Origin: Dromaius novaehollandiae
Lineage: Eukaryota > Chordata > Aves > Casuariiformes > Dromaiidae
NCBI RefSeq assembly: GCF_036370855.1
Contig: NC_088106.1
Coordinates: 30,890,501 to 30,954,500, forward strand
Direction: 5' to 3'
Length of the DNA stretch: 64,000 nt
The notes below the pieces were generated by a model, which did not search any database, had not been told where the DNA came from, and saw only the letters and a program-made list of their open reading frames with translations. Both the position numbers and the translations under genes were made by a program. The stretch's first letter is position 1, and each line of letters begins with the position of its first letter. Below are positions 41,701 through 55,300 of the stretch, in pieces.

Positions 41701-43472
41701 GACAAAGCTACTGTGGTGGTCCAAGGCCATCTAGAAGATTTCAGCATCTGGCCTACACGCTGGGCCCAGCCTCTCTCCCTGAGGTGGCTCCAGTCAGCTC
41801 CTCAGCCAGGGAGGGAAAAACTAAAAGAAACACTTTGACAAAAGGTACCTCCTCAGGCAGCTCCTGCTCAGCCCCATGGTGGTTGCTACCATCTCATGCC
41901 ACTGGTACAAACAACTCCCTGCTTATTTTATACAAGAAAATTGTCTTAGATGGTGGTGAAGGTGCCCCCCTGCCTGGCCAGTCTGGGTCCTCTCTTTTTA
42001 GCACTCTCTTCAAATAACTGTCCGTGCTGAATTTTTTGGTCACTGAGACATAGCTGCATTAATAGCCAGGCGTCTGAAGCACTTTAGCGTGATGCTGACG
42101 GCTGTTCCTTGCAGATTTGTGGAGTGTAATTACATCCCCGTTCATCCCAAAGTACCTCTCGGCCCCACGCTGCGCCTCCCTGCATGGGCTAATCTACCTC
42201 ATTGGTGACAACACGAAGAAGGTTTATGTGTACGACCCGGAGGCAAACATCTGGCAGAAGGTACAGCTGCACAGGACCCAGCTAGCCTCACTCTCCCGGG
42301 AGCTCAGGGATGGGGGCACTAGACCAATCTGCACTTTGCCAGGTCCAAATGCAGAGGGTGACTTTTAGCCATCCATTAAGATTTAGGTACCAAACCTCTA
42401 CAGACTTTTACTCTCTCTGAGGAAACTGAGGCCTGAGTGAAGGAGAAGATGAGAGGGCTTCTAGGGCCAACCTTGGGAAGGCAGGCAGAGAAATGCAAAG
42501 TCTCATGCCTCAGCAAGAGGGTGGAGAGGGTTTGTCCCAGCCTGTTTGGGATTTGGCCAGTTCATGGCCAGGCCATCCTTTCCCCCACAGCGCTGAGGCT
42601 TTCAGATGTCCATCAACCTCCAAGCTTCTGGGAAGCCCTGGGAAAGCGGCTGGGTGACTGGTCGCCCAGGGAGCTGGCCACACCAGCTGAGCCCCTGCAA
42701 ACTCATTTCCTCCAGCTGCTTGAGGCAGCAGTGGAGAGCCCTGCTGAGGCGTGGGCACCCTGAGGCATAGCCGGGTGAGCTCCGCTGGGTGCCGGGAGCC
42801 AGCCCGGCTTGGGTTACAGGACTGGTGTCGGGCTCTTCCTGCAGCTGTTGGCTTGCCCGGCGCCACGCAGTGGAAACGGCCTCCCTCGGCTCCCCGGCCA
42901 GGCGCCAGCATGCCTCCCTCTCCCTCCCAGCAAGTTGCTCAGCCCTGCTCACCCCATCGCTCTGTTAACCCCTGCAGAGCTGAATCCACCCCCCATCCTG
43001 CCTTGTCCGCCCCAGCACTGGCCCTATGCTTGCTACCTCTGCACCTAGATGTGTGGCCTTTGTTCTGGTGAAAAATCATACCGGGTTATAGTTTTAAGCA
43101 AAGTTTATGCTCACCACGGAGGGCCCTTTCCCATGCAACGCCCACCCGTGGGACGTGTGGGGCTCCCGCGCCCGGGTGCAATGCACTGGGAGCTCTGCAG
43201 CTGGTGCGTCCCTGCCACAGGTGCAGCTGCTCCACACGCTCCACGAGAACGGCGGGATGGTACCGCTGGGCGACCGGCTCTTCGTCACAGGAGGCCACTG
43301 GAAAGGCATGGACGGCGACTACCGGGTGGAGATGGAGGTGTACGATTGCGCCAAGGACCGCTGGACGAGGGAGGGCCCCCTGCCCTGCCTCTGGCTCTTC
43401 CACAGCTCTTCCTCCATCTTCATGGACACCTCAAAGTGGACAGAGGCGTTTGAGGGTGACCATGGGTGGTAG
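38787..43472 (+). CDS. KLHL30: Kelch-like protein 30 (590 aa, seven coding exons)
   Basis: The coding exons are 38,787-39,560, 39,851-40,019, 40,448-40,534, 40,935-41,090, 41,240-41,428, 42,115-42,260 and 43,221-43,472. Together they make 1,773 bases in frame. The start [12 protein letters not shown] matches mammalian KLHL30 closely. Exon one holds the BTB domain (about residues 25-130, with [16 protein letters not shown]) and the BACK domain (with CLGICEFGE). The other exons encode the kelch propeller with motifs such as [21 protein letters not shown] and [16 protein letters not shown]-kelch proteins usually serve as substrate adaptors of Cullin-3 ubiquitin ligases; the KLHL30 substrate is not known to me. 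The length is close to the mammalian 578. The gene looks intact. Confidence 0.96.
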
Positions 43473-45041
43473 CAGAGCCCGGCGCCTGCGGCTTGAATGA
43501 GCTCATCCACCATTTGGGAGGGGAAGGGCTGGTCCGAGGGTATTTTGTGGGTTAGTTTTCTATATACAGGCACAGTATTTCTGCACTGCTCGGGCCAAAC
43601 CCTCTTCCTAAAATCTGCAGCTCCCTGCAAGGGCCATGAGCTGTTCAGCGTGGATGCGAAAGCCAGGCTTGCTCTTGGGCCCATCTGCCAGGAGGGGTGA
43701 AGTCTCGAATACCCAGTTAAATGCAGCTGATGATGGCTGTGGGCTCTGCTCCCCTCCGGAGGGGGCGGTCAGCGATGCCATCTCCCCGGAGGGCAGCGCC
43801 GGGGGGGGGGCTTACTGTACTGTCACGCGATCAAGCCGAGCTCTCCTGTCGCTCTCACCTCTCTCCCGCCTCTTCCAGACGTGAAATAGACTGCTTGAGG
43901 GGGGGAGCCAGGCTTTTCCTTACAAACACCCCTTGGTTTGGTTATTGTTGTTTTTGTACGTTTGTTTTTTCTCCCCCTCTCCAAAACCGAAAGCTTTTAG
44001 GGTATTTACAAGGGGAACATCCCTCAAAGTTTGGCCCATAACACCAGAACCCAGGAAATGACATTTCTTCTCAGGTGGCTGCTCTGCTGCTTCCAGCAGC
44101 CCCATCCCCAATTGCTTTGATATCCAGAATCTGGGGAAATCAGGATGACTGGGGGAAATTTTCCAACACCCAGTGATGTGTTTGGTGCCTGGTCAAGCCC
44201 TGGTTCGCGGGGCTGAATCACCAGGCCCAGTTTGGCTCCCTGAGGCAGGAGATAAACAGCTCTCGCCTGCTCTGCCGTGGCCTGTGCATGTCGGGTACCG
44301 GCGCGGCGGGCTGCTGCCGGGCCCTCAGTGGGGCTTGCTCTCGCCCACGCAGGAGCGACCCCCAGCAGCGGGGCCTCCCCACGGCGGGGGAGCGCCCCCG
44401 GCACCCCCGCAGCAGGAGCTCTCAGCTTGGGGGCTCCTTCCCCGGCTCGCCATGCTCCCGCGCTCGGATCGGGCAGCCGCCGGAGCGACCCCGCGGCGCT
44501 GCTGGGGGAAGCCCAGGGACGGGGTGAGCACGAGGCGGCGCCTCCCCAGCAGCGCATCCGGCCGCCTGAGCCCGACCCTCCGCATTTCATAGCTTTGCAA
44601 GGAGAGTTTTTTCCTTAAGCTGTTCTGCATGATTCTTTTCTGTATGTTTTTGGCGACCATTAAACACCCACAAGAAAGCCTTGTGCAGTCTGCCGGTGTG
44701 CCGTGGCCGAACCCCCGCGGCTTGCTCAGAGCCTGGCTCCGGGCTCATTGCACGTCCTGGAGCAGAAGAGGTGGCAAACCACCGACCCGGCTGCTCTCCG
44801 CGAGCCGCGCACCGAACCCCCCTTCCTCGGCCGTTCCTTTCCTAAGCTAAAGGGTCCTGGCCCATTCCTGGCACGGGAGACGGACTTCTCCCGGCCGGCC
44901 GGCGCGGACGGCCGGGCCGGGGCGGGGCCGCCCGCGGGGCCGGGCCGGGCCGGGGCCGGGCGCGCCGCGGGGCCGCCCCTGCCTGTGCTGCGCCGCGCTC
45001 CCCTCCCGCGGCGGCGGCGGCGGCGGCGGGGCCGGAGCGGG
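43473..45041. other. KLHL30 3' region and ERFE promoter region
   Basis: After the KLHL30 stop there is AT-richer sequence, with a C/G homopolymer run near 43,800, and then GC-rich sequence from about 44,280. No further gene is recognised. Confidence 0.5.
44659..44664 (+). terminator. KLHL30: Possible polyadenylation signal of KLHL30
   Basis: ATTAAA, the common variant signal, lies about 1.2 kb after the KLHL30 stop codon and just before the ERFE CpG island. No better signal was seen closer to the stop codon. Confidence 0.35.
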
Positions 45042-45280
45042 ATGCGGTGCCGCCGCCGCCGCCTGGCCGGGCTCTGCCTGGCGCTGCTCTGCGCCGCCGC
45101 CGCCGCCTGCCTGGGAGCCGCCGCGGCGCCCCGGTCGCTGCCGGCCGCCTCCGCCGCCCCCGGCATAGCGGGGGCCAAGCGGGCCGGCGGCGTCGACCCC
45201 CGCGACGCCTGGACGCTGCTGGTGAAGCGCTCCGAGAGCGGCAAGGCGCGGGACAGGGCCAAGGGCAAGAAGGGGCAGGT
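44880..45280. promoter_or_regulatory. ERFE: CpG island at the ERFE first exon
   Basis: Dense CpG with GGCCGGG and CGG repeats covers the start of ERFE. This is the likely promoter; no TATA box was seen. Confidence 0.65.
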
Positions 45281-48200
45281 ACGCCCGGCACCGCGGGGCA
45301 CCCCGCAGCCCTGCCTGCCGGCCCCGGGCTGGTTTGCTCCAACTGCGTGCAACTGCACCCCAAACCACATCTTCTCTTGCTGGTCTCCAGGTCGGCATGC
45401 CAGGCGCTCCCGGTCCCCAGGGCCCCCCTGGGGTGCAAATGACAGCAGAGGAGCTGCTGAGGGAACTGCAGCGCCTGCTCAAAGGTACCGATAAAGCACC
45501 ACGGGCTCATTTGGGCGTCCGCCTGGGCTGGGGAGGTCGCTCGTGGGCCATGGTGAGGGGGGCCGTGAAGGAGCCCAAGGGGGAGGTAACTTGGCCCACG
45601 TGTGCAAGAAGGAAAAGCTGTGGTGGGCCTGGAGCAGGGCATAGTGTGGGTTATGCGAGCGTGAGGAGGGATGGGGGAGCAGGCCAGGCTGTGCCAGCAA
45701 GGACTAGACACCACAGGAGCAGGGTGGCAGAGAGGAGTTACCTTTTACTGGGATACCTGGCTAGGAAATTGAGGAAACTTTCAGCACCGATGAGAGACCC
45801 AAAGAAGGAATTATGTGTTTGAAAAGAAATAAATACAACTGCCTACATGTGCATCTGGACTGACTTTGCAGGTCATCAGAGGGGGGTTGTTTGTATGAGC
45901 ATGGCAGGGGATCTCTGAAAAATTTGGAAATCAAGCCCTAGCATTCATCCTGGGCAATGCTGTGAGAGTTGTCAGCCCCTGCTCTTCAAACCAGCTGTAA
46001 AAAGCCCATCTGCTGTATCAGGCATGGGCCTAGTAGAGCACCCAGCTGAGCCTGACCCACAGCAGTGCCCGTGGCTCAGCTCTGGAGGATGCTGCCATCA
46101 TACTGGAGGCAGCTGTGGCAATGAAGCAGCTCCAGGCAAACCCTAGGTGGACTAAGGATTCCTAAACCCAAGTCTCCGGTTTGATTCAGGCACAGCAAAG
46201 GAGCAGCAGAAGATAAGCACGAAGGCCTGTGAAGGGCGCGAGGAAGACAAGGCAAGTGGTGAAGACAACATCCTGGCCTTCGTCCCCAGCCCCTTGGCAA
46301 GGAACGGGCCTCATCGCGTGGAAGCAGCCTTCCACTGCCGGACCCGTAGAAACATCTCTGTGGAGCAGAGATCGCTGCAGGAGCTGCAGATCTACTACAT
46401 AGTAAGTGACAGAGGAAACGCAGGAAGCTGAGCTCAGCCCTCACACCGGTGTTTTTCTTGTCCTGCCACTGCCTGATCTGAAGAGGGAGGAGGAGGAGTC
46501 CCCATGAGTGACTGCAAAGCACATTCTTGCTCTGAGCCCTCAAAGCGTAAGGCCTCAGCTTTTCAGTCTAGCTCGAGGTCACAGCAAGCTTTATGGAGCT
46601 GTGGCCAAAGGGCTCACTTGTCCGCTGGGTTCCGGCTCTGCCACCGGCTCTCGAAGGGTGCAGTGACATGCCTGCAGGCAGGGCATCTTCCTGGCCAAGG
46701 TGGCAACCAGCCCCTGCAGCCCAGAGGAAGGTCCCCATAACAAGGGAAAAACGAACAGGTGCCAAAGAGAGCTAAGGCAGCTCAGTATGAAAACAGGACC
46801 ACAGAGCCAGGGTTAAATAACAACATCCAGGGCAGGAGGGCACAGCTAAGGTGCGTCAGGATGCTATTTGAGAACTAGGATTTTTTTTTTTAATTTACCA
46901 TTTTGTTTTGCCTTTTCTGTTCTTTCTGCTCCTGGGGTCATGGCAGGGGGAGTTCCATGCTGAGGGGATTACAAGCAAAAACACCTAGCCAAGAAAAATT
47001 GCCATTGCTTATCCTTTCCCAAGCAAGAAGCCAAAGCAGAGAGGTGAGGAAGAACACCCAAGGCCTCTCAGGAGGACAGGGCCTGCTTCCAGCAGCGAGA
47101 GGCATTTGAAGGCATTAATGGTGCCCCCAGTTTCAGCCACTTCTTGCAGTGCCCATATGATCGTTCCCTAACGCGCGGGCCTTTCTCTGTCCCCAGCCTG
47201 AGACAGAAGGGATGTTCCACCGTGGCCTGGGGCTGAACCTGACCAGCGGCCAGTACACAGCACCCGTCACAGGCTACTACACCTTCACAGCCACCCTACA
47301 TATCGGTGAGCTCCCAGTCCCGTCCCCCCCCCCCCAGCCTTCCCCTTGCTCCTCCAGGCGAGGGGACGAACCCACGGCTGGTGAGGCTTCGACCCCACTC
47401 GTGCCCCTCTCTGTTGCAGTGCACAAAGACCACCAGAGGAAGGGGCAGCAATGCGCTCGAAATCGCCTGCGGGTGCTGATCTGCGTGCAGTCCCTCTGCC
47501 AGCACGACAGGTAAGTGGGCCGCAGTCCCTCCGGCGCGTGGGGCAGATTGGGGCAGTGAGGCCGCGGTCTCTCCAGCCCACCAGGCAGCTCAGGAGAGGC
47601 CCTGCAAGGCAAACCTGAGCAGCTGTGGCTGTGCTGGACCTGGCTCGTGGAGAGCACTCCCTGCCTGTTTTCAGACACACAACCTTGCTAACATCAAGTG
47701 AGTGCCTACCAGCACAGCCTGGTGCAAGGCTGCCAGAAAGGCAACAACAGTTCCTACTACCTGCTTACACGCATGAGGGAGAGGTCACCCCGCAGCTGGG
47801 GAGGGGAACGAGGCCAGCATCCCCCGGCGGGAGGAGGGACGCACTCTTCACGGCAGTGCTCTCACTTTTCCACAGCTCTCTGGAGACAGTGTCCCGGCTG
47901 GAGAGCAGCGGCAACCTCTTCACCGTCTCCGTCAATGGAGTCCTGTACCTGCAGGTGAGTGGTGCTGGGTGACTGGGCCAGTGCCTCCTGGGACACGCGG
48001 GCAGCAGCAAGGTGCCCTCGTTGCCTGGAGCCTGCCGCACAGCAGCAGAGGGGTGGGAAGGGGGCAGCAAGGTGTCCTCTGCATCTCCCTGCTCTGGGGC
48101 TGCGCAGCCCCAGATCTCTCCTTTGCCCAGCCAGACTGCACAATGCCAGGAGGAAGGACCTGTCCCCGTCTTATTAAGCCTTCTCCTTCTCTTTCAGGCT

Positions 48201-48296
48201 GGGCAGTACGCCTCTGTTTTCGTAGACAACGCTGCACACTCTCCCCTCACTGTTCAAAGTGGCTCAGATTTCAGCGCTGTCCTGCTGGGGGTGTGA
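45042..48296 (+). CDS. ERFE: Erythroferrone / myonectin (306 aa, seven exons)
   Basis: The exons are 45,042-45,278, 45,391-45,484, 46,190-46,401, 47,197-47,305, 47,420-47,510, 47,876-47,954 and 48,198-48,296. They total 921 bases in frame. The protein starts with an Arg-rich n-region and a Leu/Ala signal peptide (about residues 1-28). [15 protein letters not shown] then matches the N-terminal region of mammalian erythroferrone. A short collagen-like stretch (residues 81-93, [13 protein letters not shown]) and a C-terminal C1q/TNF-type domain (from about 152, ending FSAVLLGV) follow. Sequons lie at N165 and N195. It is a secreted hormone of the C1QTNF family. In mammals the N-terminal part traps BMP2/6 and so lowers hepcidin. 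It is shorter than human (354), mainly before the C1q domain. Confidence 0.94.
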
Positions 48297-48497
48297 AAAG
48301 GCTCAGGGCACTGCACACGCATCCAAGCCTCTCTGCCAGGACCCATGAGACCCTTCAGTCTGCCAACAACAGCTCCACCTCCCCTTCTCACCGCCAGGCC
48401 CAGGAAAGACCTTCCGCTACAGCAGGAGCAGTCAGCTGGCCAGAGCCTACCACAGGACCCAGCCATCTGAAGCCAGAATTGTCGGTGAGGAAAGGAA

Positions 48498-48503
48498 AAT
48501 AAA
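48498..48503 (+). terminator. ERFE: Polyadenylation signal of ERFE
   Basis: AATAAA, the first of a short AAAT tandem run, lies about 200 bases after the ERFE stop codon. Confidence 0.65.
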
Positions 48504-51500
48504 TAAATAAATAACCCCCCAAAACTCGCAATGAACTAGAGTTCACTTTAATCTAAAGGCTAGGGCTGGAAGTTTATCCTGAAAAGCAATGTTGATGACT
48601 TCTACAGTGGTCTAGTTTCCCTGCAGGGATCTGCTCCCCCCCACTCCAGGCAACTGCGTTTATGATAAAGGAAGTAGAGGAAAGCCCCAAGTCCCCATTT
48701 TCTCTCTTAGCAGATTTCCCTGCCCAGCTTCTCAGCAGCTGAAAACAGATTATTTATATCACTAACTTCCCTGTAATTTATTAGCAGTTAGTATTTCCTG
48801 ACAGAAGCCAGCGTCCTCTGAAGTTAATCTTCAAAGCAGAGCAGGGTCCTGATAATTCAGCACGTTCAATTAAAGCAAGTTACTGTCCCCTGACTTCCCA
48901 CTTCTGAGACCTCGTGTCCTGGGCCAGGTGTTCGCTGCCTATGGCACAGGGCCCAGGCCATGGGCAGTGCAGATACGCTCTTTGCTTTGGCCCTGATAGT
49001 CTAAACCAAGGGATGGGAGCAGGGCTACGTGCCTGAGGGAGGGCTGCAGGATAGGTACCCGAGCAGGCTGGGTGTGGGGCAACGAAGCTGCACGTTTTAT
49101 TTCTTAGTAGCACGTAGCGCGCTGGGGAAGCTGTGCCAGCGGCGCAGCGAGATAGCCTGCAACTACACCCAGCCCCACCTTCCCCAGAGGACCCGAGCAC
49201 GTAGGCAAGGGGCAGGGCAGCCTCCTCTGCTGCTACCTCGGCCACAGGGCTTTCCTTGCTCTGTCTGGCCTACTCCGCAGGCACAGGCTGCGTCTCTCCT
49301 AGGAGAAGTAGCTGAAGTAGCTGTCGCTACAATTCTTGGTGGTGGATGGAGGGGGTTAGATGCTGGAGAAAGCTCTGTTTTTGCGGTCTTAACTCTGAGT
49401 TCTTCCTGGTGGTAGAGGAGAGTTTGTCCCTAAAAGGCTGCATCTCACAGGGAGGAAAAAAAACCCAAAAAAACCAAAAACAAAGAAAAAACCAACCTGT
49501 TTTTACACCAACTGAACTAGTGGGCAGCAGCATCCTGGCAGAGACAAGCCTTCGCAGCTCTCACTGAGCTGAGGGGCTCAACCCAGAAAGCATTTTCCAG
49601 TTACCACACGTGACCACCATCAGCCAAGTTAGCCTTGCTCAGATTAGCCAACTTCTTTTCCTACCAAACACACCCAAGCCTACCAAAGGATTCACTTTTG
49701 GAGAACAGGGCTTGCCAAGCTGATAAGCTGTCCTCTGCCGGTGAGCATATGAAGAGCCCAACGCACTTCTGAGAACACAAAATCGAAAGAGTGAACTCTG
49801 TCAGAGCTATTGGGGCTGGAAGCTGTCAGCCCGAAGAAGAGGAAGCGCAGACAGAGCACTTCTGCACGGGCCATCCCAGGGTGGCCGTAGTCTCAGGGCT
49901 CCCCACAGTAGCAGGATGCTGCTGAACAACGTGGCCGAGTTTATTTTCAGGAAACTTTTTGCTAACCCCACCACTACCAGGAAATGCAAGCAGATAGTTT
50001 CTTGACTTCCATTAAGGCTAGGGTTGAACCTGCCTATCAAACGGGCTCACTGCTTTTCTCCTAAGCTTGGTAAAACTTGCTCCACAGTGCTTCATTCTGC
50101 CCCCCACCCTGATGAGTATTTCCATAAAATGCATTATACCATACATTTATTGATGTTATGTAACACTATGTATTATGTTCCTAGCTGGAATTATGCTTTC
50201 CATATTCTTTCTAAAAGGAAGGAAAGAATATTTGTAAGAAAGGGAGGGAGGGGTAAGAGAAGGACAAACTGACACTTCTTCAGCTCTTGCACTGAAAGGA
50301 AGAGATGCCTCCTCCTGGAGGGAACACCAAAGAGACTGATGCATGGCTCAGCTCTAGCAGCCCACCACAAAGCTCGGCCCAGTGCAAGAGCTGTGAAAAG
50401 CAGGGAATGAGACAGGAGGGCGAGTTGTTTTTCTGAGATATGTTATCAGGGTTTCTTTTGCCATGGACTGCATAAACTAAGTGCTACTTGTCTCGGCTGC
50501 AGCCGTCTCCAAATTTGGCTTTCAAGAACTGAAATGACGGAGCATGTTGCTAACGTGCATGATTCCCCCTCAGCTCTTCCAGCAGCGCAATGCTACGTCA
50601 GGCTGTGCAGAAAAACAGCCTGCAGCAGAACAAGCTGGCAGAGGTGAATACTGCCCAACATACATGCCGGAGGCCCGCTCACTTCCTCAGTGTTCTGCAG
50701 AGGCATGTAGCAGTTAGCCTGAGTTAGGCCTGCTTAGCGTAACTGTTGGCATATGCCTGTGAACTTTAATAGACTTTTTCCTATAGTAGATGAAATGTAA
50801 TCAACCACCTGTCCCAGATACAGAATGGTTTTGGTGTGCTCAAGGAAACGGACAGCCCAACTATGCAAACAATCTGTTAATCATCAAAAAGCGCAGAAGT
50901 GTCCGGAGGTGTTCAAACAAGCAGACTGTGAGCGCCAGCAATGGCAACAAGTCAGGGAACAGCAGCACAATTTGAACAGACTAATCAATGAGGTATTCTC
51001 TACCTAATCCTACAACTAAAGACACTCAAGAGTACTGGTGTAACCAAGAGTTTCTGAAACTCAGAGGAGAGAAGAAGCCCCATGAGCCTGCACCAGGATC
51101 CAGGACCATCTTTCCAACCTCCAGGGATTGCAGAGAGCAGAAAAAAGCCCAGGGAAACTTCACAGTCCCACACCAGGATTACACACACACGGTAGGAACC
51201 ACCACACCAGTCCAACCAATCTCTCTCTGAGACTATGCCATCTCTCCTGCGGAGCAAGGAGGTTGTGTAAGAAACCACTACGCTAACCCACCCAGCTTAT
51301 CTCCCGCACTGCACCATCTTGCCCGCAGGTCAGGCAAGTCATGTAATTTGTAAAATGGTACATATCTGATTCAAGTGCTTTGGTATCCAAATACATTTAG
51401 CCTCCTTGCTGTCATGCAAATCTTAAACCACCACAAGGCATTAAGGAATGTGAGATATAGTTCTTTCTGAATGGCTGTCTGGAAAAAGCATCACGTGCTC

Positions 51501-52101
51501 TCTGCACCAACAGCTGGTAGAGGAATGAGTAAAGGTTAAGAAAAATATCAAACAGCAACTAGTACCTAAAACAAGATGCCTGTTCCTTGGACAGCACAAA
51601 GACCAGAACTAGAGACAAGTGCCAAGCCTGCCCTTATCTTAACTTTGTGGCAGGTCCATTTGGTGAATCTTTTTGAAAATGCTTTCTTGGTTACAAATGT
51701 ATGAAGTATCAGGAATAAACTCCAGGCACTTTTGCTGTGTCAATAACTGGGATGAAAACAGTGTTTTCTACAAGCAGACAGAAGGCACGCTGCTGCTCTG
51801 CAAGCTGTGTTTTTATCACTTGGCTACATGCAACCTCAAGAACCAGTTCCAGAACTGAACAATTTATTTCCCAGCACTAAGAACATAGCTAACACTGGGT
51901 TCCAGACAGAGGGCCTAGGGTACTGCACAACCCACACGGTACAGCCAGACCTGGAGCTCCCACCAGGTGCTGAATGCTCAAAACACTCCCAGGGCCTCAT
52001 ACAAAGCATAAGGAAACAAACAACAAAACTGCCACCATTTTGAACGGGTGGTAGTTCAAACGCAAAGATGCCTGCTCTTGCCAGCACCTTTACCAAAAGG
52101 A
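48504..52101. other. ERFE-ILKAP intergenic region (tail to tail)
   Basis: No coding exon or RNA gene is recognised. The genes on either side point toward each other, so promoters are not expected here. Confidence 0.5.
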
Positions 52102-52237
52102 TTTATTTGGTTTGTCATGACATTCACAGCGGGGATGGACAAGACAAGAGATTTCCCCACAGGCTGACCCACTGTGGCAGCCTTTGCCATTTATAAAACA
52201 CTGCTGGCCAAATGAACTAAAACTATTAGAAAAGACC

Positions 52238-52243
52238 TTTATT
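52238..52243 (-). terminator. ILKAP: Polyadenylation signal of ILKAP
   Basis: AATAAA on the minus strand about 120 bases after the ILKAP stop codon. A second AATAAA lies at 52,102-52,107 and could give a longer 3' end. Confidence 0.6.
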
Positions 52244-52363
52244 TACACTGAAGAGCATCCAAGAGGACCCTCCCTCCCCCAGCCACACACGCACGCACAC
52301 TGACTTCTCCCTTCCTTACATCCGCCAGAAACAGCTTGGGATCCCGCAGCTGCACCTCATCGC

Positions 52364-55300
52364 TCAGTGCTCTATCCGGACCACCATGACTGTAACGTTG
52401 TCTGCCGACCCTCGCTGCACTGCCTTGTTGGCCAGTCTGTTACACGCAGCTTCGTATCTAGCGTCTGCTTCTAGTTTCCCTTCTCTCGTCTGGATGTTCT
52501 TATCCTGTTGGAACGAGGAAAGATGACACTGATTGCTCCCAGCAAAGTATGTAGGCACAAGCACTTGAGAATTTCCGAGCACGGAGAAGCAAAACAATTA
52601 AGGACAACCCCAGATATATGAAACAGCCCTGCAGAGCTTCACATAGCTCTCATCAGCCCCAGCAGAAGTGCATTTCTGTGCCACACGCTCATTGCTCAGC
52701 TTGTTTTTAGCCTGGAGGAAGCAAGTCACATCCTATTTCATGCCTCCTGCACTGATGAAAGAGTACACAAGTAAACCAACACCCTCAAGTTGCCTTCTCC
52801 TCACCTCCAGGCAGGACACAATGAAGTTCACAGCTTCTTCCGGTGTAAAGACCTTGAAGAGGCCATCACATGCTATCAGGATGAACCTGGAAATGAAACA
52901 GAGCCAGGTTGTAAGGCTGAATCTTTGACTCCCTAGCTGCAGCAAAATCCCTCCAGCCTATTTTATGAGCAGCCACACTCCAATCCAAAGGGAAGAGGCC
53001 ATTAAGCTCATCTGAAAAATCCCTTGGGGCACCAGGAAGTCCCCTGATATTCCAGAACTTACTATTCATAGAGCTGAGGCAGTTCAAAATACATGAAGTT
53101 AGACAAGCAACGTCAGACCTATATCAGGATATCCTGAGGGACCTACTGACAGCGCACAGTCATCCAAGACCATATACAATGTCCCTGGGCCCTGCTGGAA
53201 AGCTCCGTTATTCCTTTAGAAACTGCTTCTTCCCTCTGAGTCCTTTTCAATTGCATATTTTACCTGCAAAGTAGCTAGCGCAAGGAAACAGAGGCATACA
53301 GCAGGCTTAACGCATTAAGTGCATCCCTTTAAAGAGAGTAGCAGGTGTCCCTGAGGATCCTTTCAGGGCCTGACATGCAGAGTATCTTTACAAATATTTT
53401 AGTGCATCTCTTGATATGGAAACACTAATGAAGTGCAAAAAGTGGCAGTAGTGGGTTACATTCTCACTTCAGCAGAGAACCTTCAGGGCCGCATTGACCT
53501 GAAAGCTCACAGCAATTTATCATTGCCAATCACTTATTAGGAAAGCATCTCAAATCTTCAAAATCAAAGCTGAATGCAGTGGTGTATGCACGCATCAAGG
53601 TTGCTAGAAATGGCACATGGACAAGATAGGGAACCAAGGATTCAAGCCTTACCAACTGTTTGAACACCAGCACGTGAAGTTATCCAGAGCAAGCAGGAAG
53701 TCTAAGGCTTATGTATGTCATCGTTACTGTGAGGCCCGTTTATTCAACACAAGCCTTCACAGTAACTTGGCAGAGTGAGGCAGCAGCACTATCCACACTA
53801 CACTGATAAGGAATTAGAGCAAAGAGACCGAATCAAGAGCATCTTTTAATTCTGTGTAATTAGTCTGAAATGCCTCAGCCCTAACAGCAAGGCACATGGG
53901 GTCGCGCAGCTTGTGCTGCTTCTGAGCAAGAGCAACCCCCTTTTGTTTGGGCACGCTTTACCTGTCATTGTGTGTGAGTTGGCAGCGTTTGATATCTGGC
54001 ACAGAGATAACACCACAGCGTTTGTACTGGCCATCTCCAATGGAGCGGGAAACCTCCAGCACTCCCAGGACTCTTCCATCCCTGGATAAGGAAAGAAAAT
54101 ATCGAGAGCCCCCCATGCGTGTGCAGAGCTCCTTGCTGCACCGCCTGATAGGGTGCTCTTCTCCAGGGTGTTTAGCTGCCTTGTACCAATCCTGCCACAC
54201 TTCCCAGGCAAGTTCAAATCTTCCCTTCCAAGTCTCCACCACTTTCTGCATGTTTCCCAATGCTTCACACAAACAAATGGAGGAGGGGAGGAAGAAAAGA
54301 AGACAAGAGAATTCAAGGTTGTTTTCTTTCTCCCTGCCCTAACTCAAGTCCTGCCCAGCCTAGCAAGCCAGGGAAGTAAGATTTACATGCTGAGCTGGAA
54401 GCAGAGGCTTGAATCTACAGATTAGCTTTTAGTAAGATATTTAGTAAGTACATTTCAACAGAAGCTTTAAATGACAAAAAGTAACACCAGGACTGAGCTA
54501 GTAGCCCCTCCTGCGCTTGCCTGTCAGAACACCAACACCTGTAGATTGGTTCAACAGCCAAACATTGAGGAGTGAAAGCCATGGCACTTTCTCCTGATCA
54601 CTTGATCTTTACTACACACTGATCACAACAACCGCTCCTGAGAAACCCAAGTACCAAAACATCCTGGGGAGCGATTTTGTTTGTTAAACTTTTTTAATTA
54701 AGCCAGTGCTGCCCCCTCCCCGCACAGACAGCTTCCCGCACTCCACCTTCCCAACAATCAAGCATCTTCTCCCCTCACAAGGCTACTGTGCGCAGTCTGG
54801 AAGGACGGAGTCTTGTCCATCTCCTAGTCCAACCACCCCTGTGAGCGTAGAAGCAAGGCACTTCCCAGAGAGCAGATCTGATGCTCACACACTGCCTTTC
54901 TTCACTCCTTATCTCTTGGGTCCAAAATATTGAACTACTACCAGTGGGAGAGGCTCCCAGGCAGCTGGGGAGATGTTCCCTCAGTTCTGAAAAGAGCTAA
55001 TAGACTAGCCCATCTTTCTTGTGTGCAAAGATAGATCAGTGCTAAACATTAGAAGTGGCATGTGCTGTCTGGAGATAAAGGAACACGGCTCTCCAGGCAT
55101 GGCAACACGACAGGACTCAGCCCACCCCTTCTCAGCCCAGGGGGCATTCTACCTCTGCAGCAGAGAGCAGGCTATAAAAACAGAAGACACTTCACCTGCA
55201 CTGAGCCCCTCCTTGAGAAGATGCCACTAACCAGAGTATGTATCGAGTCCAGAAATGGCCTTCAAAGAAGGGAGAAAACCTAACCAGGGAAATCAGATAC

